A stretch of DNA of 64,000 bases, taken from assembly GCA_032207245.1 (NCBI GenBank), contig CM063510.1, positions 49,340,095-49,404,094 of the forward strand, written 5' to 3'. Below, piece after piece: positions 1 to 11,297 of the stretch. Every line of letters starts with the position of its first letter. Positions within the stretch are counted from its first letter, which is position 1. Made by a program: the position numbers and the translations under genes. This DNA is from Pardosa pseudoannulata. Its lineage: Eukaryota > Arthropoda > Arachnida > Araneae > Lycosidae. A model generated the notes under the pieces. It saw nothing but the letters and a program-made list of their open reading frames with translations, was not told the DNA's origin and ran no database searches.

Positions 1-1300
1 ATTTTATATCTCAAAAGCCATGACGTTTTTTCTGAAGAAATATATCACTCGAGGGGAAAAAGGGAAAAATGTTTGATGCAAGAATACATGAAACCGTAGA
101 TTCTGGAACTGGAATGTTTAATCAAAAAATATGTTTGTAATTGAATTAAAATTTGACGTACATCAAAAAAAAATTATAATATTTTTGTATTATTTCGCTT
201 TCTATATAAATTTAATAAAAAATGAATAATAATAAGAACAAATAGTATTTCAATATTAAAGCTTGAAATTTTTTCCAGATTTAATTTTTTGTTGTTTAAA
301 GTAACTGATATTATATTAAAATGACACTCTTAATAATCAGTATCAAATATTATTTATCACGTCCACACCGGTGTTAATTTTTTTTGTTAGAAGGTGGCAG
401 TATTAATATATTAATAACTAACGTACCTTTTAAGAGCTAATACTTTCTCGGAATATTTTTTCTTTTTGCGAGTGCAGATGATAATTATATAAAAAAATCA
501 TGGCATTTTACCTCGTATTTTTTCAGCCTAACATGTTCATTTCAGCTATAAGATAAACATGCATTTTTGACAAATACATGGACTGAAATAATGACTAATA
601 GTTAGAACATTGTGTGCGGGTTCATTTCGGAGCGGAATTGTACCGGGAGAGGGCGTTTTGCGCGTAAATTTAGTTATTCAGTTAAATGTCAATAGATCGA
701 AAATTATTTAATTTTTTAACCAACTTTTCGTATTTTATATTGAAGTATATAAACAAATATTATTAATAGAAATTTATAAATAACAACCATAAAATTTTTG
801 TAAACAAAAAATATATTTTTTAGTGGATAAATTTATAATAGTATCGTAAATATGAAAAATCAAATAGAAATAGTAGTATATAGTTTTAATTTTTTCCCGT
901 TCTGTGGTTCCACATCGATTGATGTAAAAACTAGTTTTTATTTGTCTAAGATTTTCCAGAATCTATGTAGTGGACAAGAACATTCGGCTTCCTGTATGTA
1001 CCGTTATTTTTGTATCCACAAACAAACCATGTTGTTACACTAACCCGTACGTGACCCATGCTCAAATATCAATCGTCAGAAAACGTACTAGTACGTGTCC
1101 AGCATAGAATGTGTTTATTATAAAGCTTCACTTTAAGGTAATATACTTACAGGTACTAAAACATAAATTTATTATTGTGATATACGTGTAGTGCGTACAA
1201 TTTAACTCAAAGATAATAATTTCTGCTTTAATTTCGAGTATGCTTAAATTCTAGTTCAATAAATATTCATTAATTTTCTATTTTACATTTAAACTGAACT
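1..1300. other. AT-rich DNA, no feature
   Basis: Reading frames here are short and biased to residues encoded by A and T. The only compositional exception is a small CpG-containing patch at about 605-675, which has no recognisable motif. Confidence 0.6.
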
Positions 1301-1319
1301 ACACACTTTTAAAAGAATG

Positions 1320-1875
1320 TAAGAAACTGCATTTTTAATGCTTAAGATGTCACTTGATGTGATATTTAAGTATGCCACAAAGATATTTTAAATAATAACA
1401 AATCCCGTTAGTTCAAATATTATTAAATTTTAAATTTATTGAGCCACAAAGCAAGCAGTTGGGTACAAAACAATTAAAACTTAAAATAATGACGATCTTA
1501 CTTCTCTGAAAGCTGAAGGCTGAGTCTTTAGCCGCTAGAGGGCTATCCTATTTGTTATCCACCATCTTTGGTATCCACTATTTCATAGGACATACAAGTG
1601 TGACTAGATGGTAGTTCACATCGTCTGACGGACATTCAAGTGGGAGCTACTGGTGAGCGGTACACAAAATGTATTGAAAAATTAATAATTTCTACTTTAT
1701 TTTCAATCTTACGATTGCTGGCTTCCCATCAAGAAGTTCAATAGATACACATTAATTCTAGACAAATGTGATGAATTTCAGATTTAGTGGTTTAGGATGT
1801 TGCTTGATGAGATATATAAGTATGAGACACCTTTGGTATACGCTACTTCAGGACACATGTATTTGTGTACTGAGG
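1320..1875 (+). repeat. Diverged direct repeat
   Basis: The phrase around 1342-1380 (ttgatgtgatatttaagtat) recurs at about 1801-1820 with a few changes. A second shared stretch, 'cacctttggtatcc...' at about 1560-1640, resembles about 1828-1880. The two copies are heavily diverged and not contiguous. This could be two relics of one dispersed repeat or an old local duplication. The frame at 1797-2027 lies in the second copy and shows no recognisable domain. Confidence 0.35.
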
Positions 1876-2085
1876 TAGCCGTACCGTCTATGGATATATT
1901 TGTGATAAACACTGGTGGCACTACAAACCACCTGATGAGAATTCCAAGAGTGAGTCACAGGTGGTATACATACAATCTAACTCACCTGGTAGCACGTGAT
2001 GGCGTGAGCGCATTAAAGTGCAGTTAAGAAAAAAATAGTCACAGTAACTGTAAGTATGTTTTAGAGGTTAACATCTAAAATACTT

Positions 2086-2705
2086 TTAACACATTGACGG
2101 AAACTTGCGTCTATAGCCGTCAAAGAGAAGTTCACTATGTGGCATGACGGTAATAGCCATCCAAAACGAAACGGTCTTTTTTAGATTCTACGGCTATAGC
2201 GGCACAAATGTGCATTTACCTGCTTACAAGTAGTGTCATGTTTTGGAAACAATTTTTTAGGTTCAATTTTATTTTCCACCTGCTACACAACTTGCAGCTT
2301 CAGTATGCACGTGGTTGTGAAGGAAGTAGTGCCATCGTATTTTCCCTTGAATTTACTTTTTGGTCATTTATTTATTTTTGTTTGATTATGAACTAACATT
2401 TCATGTAAAACTCCCAAAAATACTTTGTTACACACAAAAAATTGCTTATTTGAGTCAATAAACCTGTCATTTACGTTTTTAAATGTTTGCTGTTATAGCC
2501 GCCATCGCCCTATTATTTAGTGTTTAGAGCCCACTGGCGCCATGACGATCATAGCCGCAACCTAATAAAAGGTACTGAATTGCTCAAAATTAAGTCTATT
2601 TAAGCAGAAAGAGTAAAACTATATTTCTAATATTCTAAAAATTACAAAAACCTATAGAGTTAATTTTCGAACTTCACTTTTTTCTACAGCCCTTCAATGT
2701 GTTAA
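2086..2705. mobile_element. piggyBac-like MITE with TTAA target duplication
   Basis: A 612-bp non-coding element (2090-2701) is flanked directly by TTAA at 2086-2089 and 2702-2705, the target duplication typical of the piggyBac superfamily. The left terminus reads CACATTGACGG. The right terminus, on the opposite strand, reads CACATTGAAGGG, so the first 11 bases match at 10. Just inside both ends a short GC-rich motif of the form GGCTATAGCCG / ATAGCCGC recurs in both orientations (about 2109, 2144, 2189, 2492, 2546). This looks like repeated subterminal binding sites. There is no transposase reading frame, so the element would depend on a transposase elsewhere. The small frame at 2208-2396 is chance. 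Confidence 0.75.
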
Positions 2706-2829
2706 TAAAATATTACACATATAGTAACTAGGAAAATTTTATAAAACAATCACTTTATAAAATAATAATTAAACAAAATAGGACACAGAATTCCATTCAT
2801 TGCTGCAAGTACAAAAAGCCGTAAAGATA

Positions 2830-2866
2830 TAATAATAATAATAATAGTAATAATAATAATAATAAA
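2830..2866. repeat. (AAT)n microsatellite
   Basis: A short run of AAT trinucleotides with one AGT interruption. Confidence 0.9.
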
Positions 2867-3990
2867 GCCAGAAGTACGTAAGCAAAATACAACGATTTTG
2901 ATGCTTGCTTTGTTACGATTCGTATTAATAATATACTTAAGTTTTGAAAAAATGTCTTCTCTACTTAGTTTTCAATTTGTTCCTTTTATACATTAATACC
3001 TTTCATAAAGTATGACTCATTCAAAAAATTTAATACTTAGATTTATTAACATAAAATATTTTATTAAAGATTTTACATGTCTTTTCTCCTTTTGATGATT
3101 AAATGTAATAATTCATGCATAAAAGAAAGTATTTTAAACTTTTCCCTCATAATTAAAAATAGAATTATTTATTCGCAATTTTTAATAAATGTAATTCATT
3201 TTAATAAAGATATATTGAAAAACTACATTTCTGCGTAAAGATTATTCCATGCTATTACGTGATAAATTTGTATAAATGTAATATTAAATATAAGTTCTTT
3301 ATTTGTTGACTATGTTCAATTCTATTCTAACAATGAGCCTGAATTTTCCATCTTGTTATAAGAACACCAAAAATGTATCAGCAAATATTTTAAATTCCTT
3401 GTTTCTATTAAACGAAGTTTTTCTTTCCCAATTTGCTGGAATTCTGAAATCTAAAATATTTACCTTATTTATATGTCTCAAAATATGGTTTTGTGAGAAT
3501 ATTGTTGTTTTTCATGCATAATAATGTGTATAAAATGTAAATCTCATATATTCCACATTTATTTTCAAGCAAAAAATATTTTTCTACGAACTTGCGCATA
3601 AAAATAATGATTTGCAACCGCTGCTTCATATTTACGATCTGCCCGCTTGATAACTGCGATTTTTCTCTTTTTGGTCGTTGTCATTTTTTTTTCTGCGAAA
3701 ATATGTTTAAAGGTAATTAATAGTAACCACTATTTCCTAATTATAATTATTTTTCTTTGATCTTGCAATTTCTCTTTTAAGTCACTTAGTACGTTTTTTC
3801 TTCTCTCAGAACTTGTAAAGGAATTTAATTGTACTGGTATCCCATTAAAATGTATTGATCAGAATAAACTACTCTATATTATTTAATCGCTAAAAAAGTT
3901 TATTCTTATTTGAAATGTTTTTAAAGCCTTTTAGTTTTTTCTGCCTTTACATATATTGCTTATTGTACTTTAAATGTATTAAAAAACTAG
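2867..3990. other. AT-rich DNA, no feature
   Basis: No gene or repeat was recognised. A slightly CpG-enriched patch lies at about 3590-3700, and the frame at 3303-3521 is hydrophobic, AT-driven and resembles nothing known. Confidence 0.55.
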
Positions 3991-3992
3991 TT

Positions 3993-4522
3993 ATCTAAAC
4001 AAGTTCGTAGAAGAAATAAAATCAATAACTCTAGTGATTTTAATGGTATTGTTTCTCCAACTACATTAAACTTTCCTGGGACTTCTTAACATTTTGTTTA
4101 CTTATATTCAGAAATAATTAGGCATTATAATGACTACAACAAGAGAACAATGTTGAACTATTTCAAATGATTTCTAACCTGAATCGATTTTGTTAACGGA
4201 TTTTAGTATTTTTACTACTCTCCATTTAATAAAACGTAGATAGAGTACTGCCAGAATATCTAAAAAAGTTCGTAGAAGAAATAGAATCAATAATTCTAAT
4301 GATTTTAATGGTATTGTTTCTTCATCTACATTAAAATTTCCTGATACTTCCTAAAATTTTGTTTTCTTATATTCAGAAATAATTAGACATTATAATGACT
4401 ATAACAAGAGGACAAAGTAGAACTATTTCAAATGATTCCTAACCTGAATCTATTTTGTTAACAGATTTTAGTATTTTTACTACTCTCCATTTAATAAAAC
4501 GTGGATAGAGTACTAGCAGAAT
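3993..4522 (+). repeat. 265-bp tandem duplication
   Basis: Two adjacent units, about 3993-4257 and 4258-4522, match along their whole length with scattered substitutions and no obvious large gap. Shared landmarks are 'aagttcgtagaagaaata' at 4001 and 4266, and 'gtagatagagtact' / 'gtggatagagtact' near the end of each. The exact 265-bp offset points to a single local duplication. No coding content was recognised. Confidence 0.85.
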
Positions 4523-4972
4523 ATTTTCAAGGAAGCGACACTATACTTTTGAATTAAAAAAGAATATGTAACTTAAAAAATTATATCTTAATTTTTAAAA
4601 ATAAAATTCCTATCTGAAATTTAGATTTCGATATTACATAGCACGGTGATATGAAAAAAAAACTGTACACAGGTCTAAATAGCAAATCAGTATATATTCA
4701 CTGATTATTTTGTCATTTTCATTCACGGCAAACCAAAAAACTGCCATACATTTCTTTCTGTTACAGTTTCGGTTGTAATTTTATGATACTTTGGGCAATT
4801 AACACGATTCCAAGCATTCTTTTTTTTATCTCGAAATTCCCCAAAAACACCAATTTCCCCGATATTAGTAAAAGATATGAACAATCAAGCATCAATTTAT
4901 CTGTTGGAACAAAGTTCTTTAACAATAAATATCTCTAATAGAAAAACAAAGTTCCAACATTAAAGAAATAAC
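4523..4972. other. AT-rich DNA, no feature
   Basis: No gene was seen. A short inverted repeat GTTGGAAC...GTTCCAAC lies at about 4903-4957 and could form a weak hairpin. Confidence 0.5.
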
Positions 4973-5143
4973 CTAGGAATGTCTACCCGACATTACATGC
5001 AGGTTCAATTCTAAAAAATCTACCTTAACACAAGACATCTCATATAAGCTTCTCATTTCGCTCATATCAAACGTATGAGTACCAGAAAAATTAACAATGT
5101 AGGCGTGCTTACCTGGGTAGTAATGCTGGAATAGGAGATCCAT
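4973..5143 (-). CDS. Short unexplained reading frame, 56 codons
   Basis: Reading leftward from an ATG at 5141-5143, 56 codons run to a TAG at 4973-4975. The residue mix is more protein-like than neighbouring frames: a balanced set containing MDLLFQHYYPGKHAYIVNFS near the start, with no homopolymer runs. An in-frame stop lies roughly a dozen codons upstream, so it is not part of a long open frame. A good 5' splice-site match (CCAG|GTAAGC) occurs inside it at about 5111-5120, so it could be part of an exon ending there. No family is recognised. Chance is a real alternative at this length. Confidence 0.2.
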   Translation of the reverse strand: MDLLFQHYYPGKHAYIVNFSGTHTFDMSEMRSLYEMSCVKVDFLELNLHVMSGRHS

Positions 5144-5481
5144 TGTAAAGTGACAGCCATGGGACCTTTAATATACACCTATAAACTTATATATAACTCA
5201 AAACTAGGGCTTTTTATATTTTATTCCACACATAGAAAGACATATTTACAGGGGACTTAGCACTTCTCCCCGTTAGACAAAGCACACACATATACCACAC
5301 AAAAAACAGAACTCACAACAACTTACATAACTGAGAACTAACTAAAAATCAAAAAACAACATTCTTTAGACTGTTCCTCTTTTTCTTGGAACACCTGGCG
5401 CCATCTCTTGGCACTATAGATAACTAACGTCAATTACGCAACATATCGAAATAAATCAACACGTGCATATATCACTGACTG
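5144..5481. other. Unassigned block
   Basis: Mostly AT-rich. It contains a GC-richer stretch at about 5385-5425 with a GGCGCCATCT motif. LTR ends were looked for, but no TG...CA pair with a matching flank duplication was found. Confidence 0.4.
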
Positions 5482-5655
5482 TTGCGATCAAGCAGTCGTT
5501 GATATATCCTGATTTTATTCCAATAATCCAGTGCCAGTTACCATCAGTGGATTCTCCGGTCTTGACAGGAGTGCTTTGTTCTTGCGATCAAGCACTCAAG
5601 GTCAGTATCTTTGATATCCCGATATTATTCCAATAAACCAGTGCTCAGGTACGGA
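5482..5655 (+). repeat. Two-copy direct repeat, about 100 bp apart
   Basis: The segment beginning TTGCGATCAAGCA at 5482 and running to 'ccaataatccagtgcc' returns at 5582 through 'ccaataaaccagtgct'. Offset is 100 bp with small indels. It lies about 200 bp left of the solo LTR at 5869, but no link between the two is visible. Confidence 0.7.
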
Positions 5656-5868
5656 GACTACTGAGTTATCTCCGTCAATTTGAGCAGTAAAATTTCGGTC
5701 TTGATTCGAATTCTTAGTTTTTGGCAATATATGTTATCGCACGTGAGGGTAAAACAGTATAGCTGACTGGGATATAGCTGCAAAACAAAATTTTAGTATT
5801 AATATCGCGATACTTAAACTATATCAATATTTTACGGTATATTTATAAATCATCCAGTCCTTATATAT

Positions 5869-6675
5869 TGTAGCGTCTTGAGCTCTAATTAAGCTGGAAA
5901 AAGGATAGCAGAGGCCTACATACAGACGAAAGATCTATCTTAGAAACACAATGTTGAAGTTATGATGAAGATAGGTGAAAACGATGAATATCTACAAATG
6001 AAATGATGATTGTTACAAGTATCAGCTTAATAATCGTTTGGAGAGAAAAAGGGGGTGGGAAGGACACTCTCAGTTACTTGCGTCGACGCTCTCAGCCGAT
6101 GAGTTCATAGGAGACTCGATCGGTCAAAAAATTCCCCTTGGGCCATGAACTCCGGTCTTTTTATATCGTCGTCTGACCGCAAATTTCGATCTCAACTCAT
6201 CGGACATCTGGTTGATGACGTGGTGAGGAAACCGTTTGTGTAACTTGCCGGACAGGTGTAAGCCAGGGTTCCAATTGGAGTTTGCAGTAATCGAGAGCAA
6301 ACTCGCCGATCATTAATCGATATCTCTGGACAAACCTTTGGAGAACAAGGTAGTTAAGTATTACTACTTCCCTTACAATGTAGAGGATATCTGTCGTGTG
6401 TACCTCTTTCTTCGGGATGCCATTGAAACTAACACTGGAAACACTTCACCATCATCCTAATGAATTTCTCAGTTAGAATGATTGAGATGGTCCTCAGTGT
6501 TAACAATCCTCATTCAGCATCCTATTCTGCTCGAAACAACGTCCTTTCACTAGGTAGAGATGACCTCAGTTCAAGTGCTAACAAAAGGAACGTTTGCTAT
6601 TCCTACCTTATGCCGATTTTACTCACGGTAGTAGGTAAGTCTGTATCTGGAAATTTAATGTAAGGAGAATTCGTT

Positions 6676-6678
<3 letters not shown>
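5869..6678 (-). mobile_element. Solo LTR, family A, copy 1
   Basis: An 810-bp stretch begins TGTAGCG and ends CGTTACA, the TG...CA form with short inverted termini expected of an LTR. It is clearly homologous over its length to 11634-12446 in the opposite orientation. Sense is inferred as minus, because TATAAAAAG reads on the minus strand at 6157-6165, as in copy 2. The poly(A) signal seen in copy 2 is mutated here. The 4-bp flanks are both ATAT (5865-5868, 6679-6682), but the right flank runs straight into an (AT)n array, so this match carries little weight. No gag or pol is adjacent. The frame at 6460-6663 lies inside the LTR and is not a gene. Confidence 0.75.

Positions 6679-6765
<87 letters not shown>
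6679..6765. repeat. (AT)n microsatellite
   Basis: A pure AT dinucleotide run that abuts the right end of the family A solo LTR. Confidence 0.95.
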
Positions 6766-6768
<3 letters not shown>

Positions 6769-7749
6769 ATGTGGGAAAATGTATAGTTCTGATCAACTTA
6801 TTACAGTTTTATTAATTTATGGTTTATATTAACTGCTTTCAATCCTTAACATTTTACTACATTACTATTTCTTCAAACAGATAAAACTCATTTAAAAACT
6901 AATTATATAAGCAGTAAACCGAGATGTTTTCATAACTTCCGCATTATGCGATCAACATATAAGAAGATATTAAACTACAGGTACAAATTTTTACGCTTAA
7001 TTAACGCAAGCATACACATCGATTTTGGCTCGGGCGTGTCCAGATAAAGATTACCCTGCCATCTTAATTATTCTGGTTAATTTTAAAGAACAGGTGACAT
7101 CTTAATCCAGGAAATCCACTCGGATAAAAATTTTCGCATACGCCAGTTCATTAAACTTGAAGATAACAATCTTCTGCGCTCCAGTTTTCATTAAGAAGAT
7201 TGTTGCACCTTTTGAGGCCTTTTCCATGCGTCGATTTCCCCTTACAAGAGATATTATTCTAATTTAACGGAACGAGTTGCAGATGCGGGGAACGAATGCT
7301 CTGCCATTCGGCTTCATGAATATATATTAAAGACCACACATTTATTAATGTGCAAGGGATTAATTCACTGACGAAGTAGTCGAAAATATGAGCTTCTCTG
7401 TTTACGAAAGAGGCTGTGCGAAGTGGACGCATTAAATAAAAAGGGATCTCTTGCATGTTTTGTCTTCATTTCCCCGTACTGAGAAAAGAAATAGATAAGT
7501 AGTTTTAACGTATGTGCATATAAAAGAACTTTTTCTTCTCTTTTTCTTTCTTTTGTGCATGCAGGTACTGATAAGTATATAGAGAAAAGTATAGAAAGAA
7601 GGCATCCATCTCACTTGTTTCGTATTATGAATGAAAGGCTAAAGAAATTAACTTCTACGTTTCTCATTGAAAAGATAGCCAAAAGAAATAAACTAGCTTA
7701 TAACTCATTTATTATTTATTAGTGGTTGATCACTGCATCTCCAGAAATC
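6766..7749. other. AT-rich DNA with a long pyrimidine tract
   Basis: No gene was recognised. At 7530-7564 a long pyrimidine tract is followed by GCAG|GTACTG on the plus strand, a strong acceptor joined to a weak donor. The minus-strand frames at 7259-7614 overlap each other and show no domain. Confidence 0.5.
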
Positions 7750-7758
7750 AATTTCAGT

Positions 7759-7932
7759 CGAACGATGGCGAATTGTAGAGCGCTGTATTTCTCACTTGAA
7801 TTCGCGGTTTCGAATCCTAATGTTGGAATGGATATTCGTAGCCATTTGGGATCTTCTTTAAGCAGTAAGTCTCGGTCTCATTAGCCCTATTGAGCAAAAT
7901 AGTAGTTCGTAGTGCTCAATCCAAACCAAACT
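7759..7932 (+). mobile_element. tRNA-derived SINE (family 1), diverged
   Basis: The head carries A-box- and B-box-like promoter blocks (GATGGCGAATTGT and GGTTTCGAATCC). The body is the family's 'ggatattcgtagcc...ggtctcattagccc', ending in the CAAACCAAAC-type tail. Flanks aatttcagt (7750-7758) and aattttcagt (7933-7942) look like a target-site duplication with one indel. Confidence 0.85.
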
Positions 7933-8099
7933 AATTTTCAGTTCGCACGAATGAATTTTATGTTAAGCATATTATGTACGTGCATCTCTTTTAGTGCATA
8001 CATGGACGTAATATAGAAATTGGTGTACATACGCTTGAATGCATTTCTCTTTGTTTATGTCTGTATATTTTAATATACTTTTTTACTCACAAACACAGT

Positions 8100-8795
8100 C
8101 TTGCCTGGGCAAGAGAGCACAGAAACTGGAATGTAGAGGACTGGAAATTGCATGGTAGTAGCATCTAGTGATGAGTCTCGATTCCGACTATTTAACACTG
8201 ATGGGAAGCTCAGAATATGGCGTCAGGCTCATGAAGCCATGGATCCTGAATGCCACATTAGAATTGTACAAGCGTATGGTGGCTTAATCATGGTCTGGGG
8301 TGTTTTTTTGTGACACTGTTTTGAATCTTTGGTTCATGTACCAACCTCCCTCAATGTAATTCGGTACGTAGAAATGCTGGGTGATCACCTCCTTCCGTTT
8401 ATGCTGTTCTGTTATCTGCACGATAATGGAGTTTTCCAGCAAGGCAGCTGTACCTCTTATAAGTCCCGGTTGGCTACATGCTTGGTTGGATCAGCATTAC
8501 TCTCTACATATGACTTTTCTGTCATATATTGGCCACCTAGAAACCCAGACTTAAATAATATTGAGCATCTTTGGGATGTTTTGGAATAAGGCTTGAAAGG
8601 CCATCACACAGCGCCAATGTACTTTAATGAATTATGGACAGCTTTAGCCAATATTTGGCAAGGCATGCCAGAGGAACGTTTCCAGAAACTAGTTGAATCT
8701 ATTCCTCGTTGTGCGGCAGCCGTTATCATGTTCAAAGGAGTCCTAACTCGTAACTAGGTAGGCATCCCTAATTCAGTGCCACTTCAGTGTATATA
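8100..8795 (+). pseudogene. Tc1-like transposase pseudogene, 5'-truncated
   Basis: Conceptual translation matches the C-terminal two thirds of Tc1-type DDE transposases. A first segment begins at 8100 (LAWAREHRNW). A frameshift near 8160 leads into SDESRFRLF, which carries the first catalytic Asp, then IMVWGVF, HDNGVFQQ and WPPRNPDLNNIEHLWDVLE, which carries the final catalytic Glu. From 8167 one frame runs to a TAG at 8755 but is broken by a TGA at 8311 and a TAA at 8587. The second catalytic Asp, normally after QQ, is Gly. The DNA-binding N-terminus is absent. The right end carries GCCACTTCAGTGTATAT (about 8778-8795), matching the end of the second Tc1 copy at 23763. It cannot be active. 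Confidence 0.9.
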
Positions 8796-9716
8796 TCTAC
8801 TACTGTTCAAGTCACTAAACACACACATAGTTTAAGGGTGAATAGTACCTTTCGACTTTTAAATTATTCTTTTTTACAATATTATTTTATTAATCATAAA
8901 ATAAAGTATTTTAATTATTTTGATATGTATTTTTTATATGTTCATTAAAACTCTAGTTATAAAAAATTATGTAGTTTTGTCATTTCAAGTATATTTTATG
9001 ATAACATAAATATACACATATGAAAATATTATATTCCCTTACTCACAAGATACCGTTTGAAATAGCCATATGCAAAGCTAAACTTTAATAGCAATAATTT
9101 CGTTACTGTATTTTATTACTACATACAGCCACCATTTGAAATAGCCATATGTAAAACTAAACTTCATTAACCAATTGAAGCAAAATATCTGTTTTATTGT
9201 GTTAAACATAAAACATTCTATATTTTAATTTTAAAAATATTTAAATTTTTATTAAAACATTGAAATGAAAGATAAAATATATAGCTAGATAAAATATATT
9301 ATATTTTATCTAGTTATAAAATATAATATATTCCTAATATTTATATAATTGAAAAAATAATAAAAAAGATAAGTTACTTCTATTTGATTTAAAAACTAGT
9401 TTCCAATTTACAAATTTCAAATTATATGTGCTAGTAAGTGCATTCAATTTTTTTCCACATTTTATATATATTTTATGATTTTTTAAAAATGTATTGCTTT
9501 ATATATTATTCTAAATAAACTGAAATTTATTATTTTATACTGGATTAATCATAAAATTGTTAAATGAAGTCTTTTGAGCTCTAAAGATATTATGCTCCGG
9601 TAAATGTATCTTGTTTCAATACAATTATTTGCAACTTTCAAAAGATTTCTACCTCTAACTTTTTTATGTGTTAGCGTGATGTCTGTCGTTATGAATTTTT
9701 AACAAATTTACTTATT
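8796..9716. other. AT-rich DNA with a hairpin
   Basis: No gene was recognised. Positions 9285-9298 and 9300-9313 are perfect 14-bp inverted arms (ctagataaaatata) around a single base. Confidence 0.55.
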
Positions 9717-9933
9717 CCTATATCAAAATACGCCAAACGAGGGCCGAATGTTAGAGCGCTGCTCTTCTGAACCGGAGTTCGTGTGTTCCAATCCAGCTGT
9801 GGTCATGGATGTTCGTAGCCGTTCGGATTCAACTTTAAGCAGTTGGTACCGGTCTCATTAGCCCTAGCATGCAAAACAGTAGGCCGTAGCTCTCCAAACC
9901 AAACATAACAAAACAATACCTATATCAAAATAC
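9717..9933 (+). mobile_element. tRNA-derived SINE (family 1) with 15-bp target duplication
   Basis: The element (9732-9918) has the family's head with A-box-like GGGCCGAATGTTAG, the B-box region decayed to GTTCCAATCC, the shared body and the terminal CAAACCAAA. It sits between perfect 15-bp direct repeats (cctatatcaaaatac) at 9717-9731 and 9919-9933, direct evidence of target-primed insertion. The boxes carry several mutations, so transcription is doubtful. Confidence 0.93.
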
Positions 9934-9954
9934 AGATATTTTTATGACATGCGA

Positions 9955-10284
9955 TTATAACATAATACAGTTTCTCCATTCATTATCTAGTTCTATAGAA
10001 CTTACGTCTATGTATCCAGCTATGCTAATGTTTATGGAAATTACAACTGTCCATGCAGGATACACGTTTAATTCACATCTCCTACGTGCGAATTGTTTGA
10101 CTGTTGGGCACTGTGTTAAATAAGCATTAATCTGCAAATATGACCAATAATTGTATTTACATTTTACATTCAATAGATGTTCATGCATTGTTATATTATT
10201 ATTTGAATAATTCCTTTTGTATTCTGTGCGGAAAACAATATCTTGAGCATGTGTGAATGTTTTATGAGAACGAATTTCCCCCAA
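9955..10284 (-). CDS. Unrecognised 109-codon reading frame
   Basis: The product has no clear signal peptide and no repeated or catalytic motif that I recognise. It lies in AT-rich DNA between a SINE and a solo LTR, with no neighbouring exon. This length is only mildly unusual for the composition, so chance is likely. It is listed because no mobile element explains it. Confidence 0.12.
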   Translation of the reverse strand: MGEIRSHKTFTHAQDIVFRTEYKRNYSNNNITMHEHLLNVKCKYNYWSYLQINAYLTQCPTVKQFARRRCELNVYPAWTVVISINISIAGYIDVSSIELDNEWRNCIML

Positions 10285-10709
10285 ACCATGGTAAACATTA
10301 AGTTGTCTTGAATTGTGTTGTTATTAACTTATTAGTTTGTAAAGAATACTTTACATATTTTGTTATTTAAAAAAGAGGATTGATATAATATATTAAATTA
10401 TTTTAAAGAGGAATTCTTACATAAAAAATTTCAGAAATATTAACTATAAACATCCAAATAAATTTCTAATGAGAGATAAAATGTAAGTTATAATGTGTAA
10501 TTTTGATACTAAATTTACCTGTTTCTGTAACTATTGTGATATTTAAAGTTAATAAGTATAATAGTAGAAAAGAAATTAAGTAAAAATTTAGAATAATCAG
10601 ATATTGATGATGAACTGAGAAATAAAGAGTAAAGATAATGCAGTTTTAAAGGTGCATTTAGTTTCTGTTTTTGATAGGATATACATTTTAATAAACTTAA
10701 AATAAATAT

Positions 10710-11297
10710 TGTAAGGAATTTGCATCGACGACCCATGTGTGCCCCTCATGATATCTGCAAAATCGTCCCATTGACCCCTTTCACAAGGTGTTCCTTAGGG
10801 GAAATAAGAAGCCGGCCCGTAAAGTCGACTGCTAAGGTTTTTTCGGATGTGTCGCTTGTTTGTTTTTCCAGGGCCTGGGAAAAGGAGGATGTGCCTCCCC
10901 TCCCCCGAGGAAGGGAGGGACGATCTGCAAGACAGGGCAGTTGGATTCGGGCCTACGACTTGGAGACATCTCTCTGTTTTGCAGCGAGAGAATGTTATTT
11001 GGATATAAAACGCTTGGTTAGTCCTTTCTGATCTATACAGGCCCTGAGGCTAGGCAATATGTTATTTTGATTTATTTTAAATATTTAATGTTTTCGTCAA
11101 TTTTGTTTTGTAAATAAATATTTTGTGTTGTCCTTCTAAGTTTTGGAGGATTTATTTAGTCTATGCATCCCAACGGCATTCTACGAACATATCTGCCCCA
11201 GTAAAGTAGGCTGGCAGGCCCCACGCAAGTATAGCACCCCAGAGCAGTGTGTTGTTACATATTACAACATGGCACCCGGAGTGGGGTGCTTACAACA
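10710..11297 (+). mobile_element. Solo LTR, family B
   Basis: A GC-richer 588-bp block begins TGTAAGG and ends CTTACAACA. Flanking 5-bp copies of AATAT (10705-10709, 11298-11302) support these as insertion ends. The plus strand has a TATA-like GATATAAAA at about 11000 and AATAAA at about 11115. An alternative right end is the TTACA at 11259, which would make the following TGGCACCCGGAGTGGGG (from about 11269) resemble a retroelement primer-binding site. The flank duplication favours the longer form. No gag or pol follows. The 103-codon frame at 10720-11031 lies inside and is not considered a gene. Confidence 0.65.

Noticed and set aside
5144..5443. Minus-strand LTR ending TTTACA at 5144
   Set aside because: TG...CA ends can be drawn, but no 4-6-bp flank duplication or homologous copy was found.
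7530..7570. Pyrimidine tract plus GCAG|GTACTG as a second recursive splice site
   Set aside because: The acceptor half is strong but the donor half departs from GTAAGT. It is mentioned only as a weaker candidate.
10720..11031. 103-codon frame with normal-looking residues
   Set aside because: It lies wholly within the family B solo LTR, where GC richness removes stop codons.
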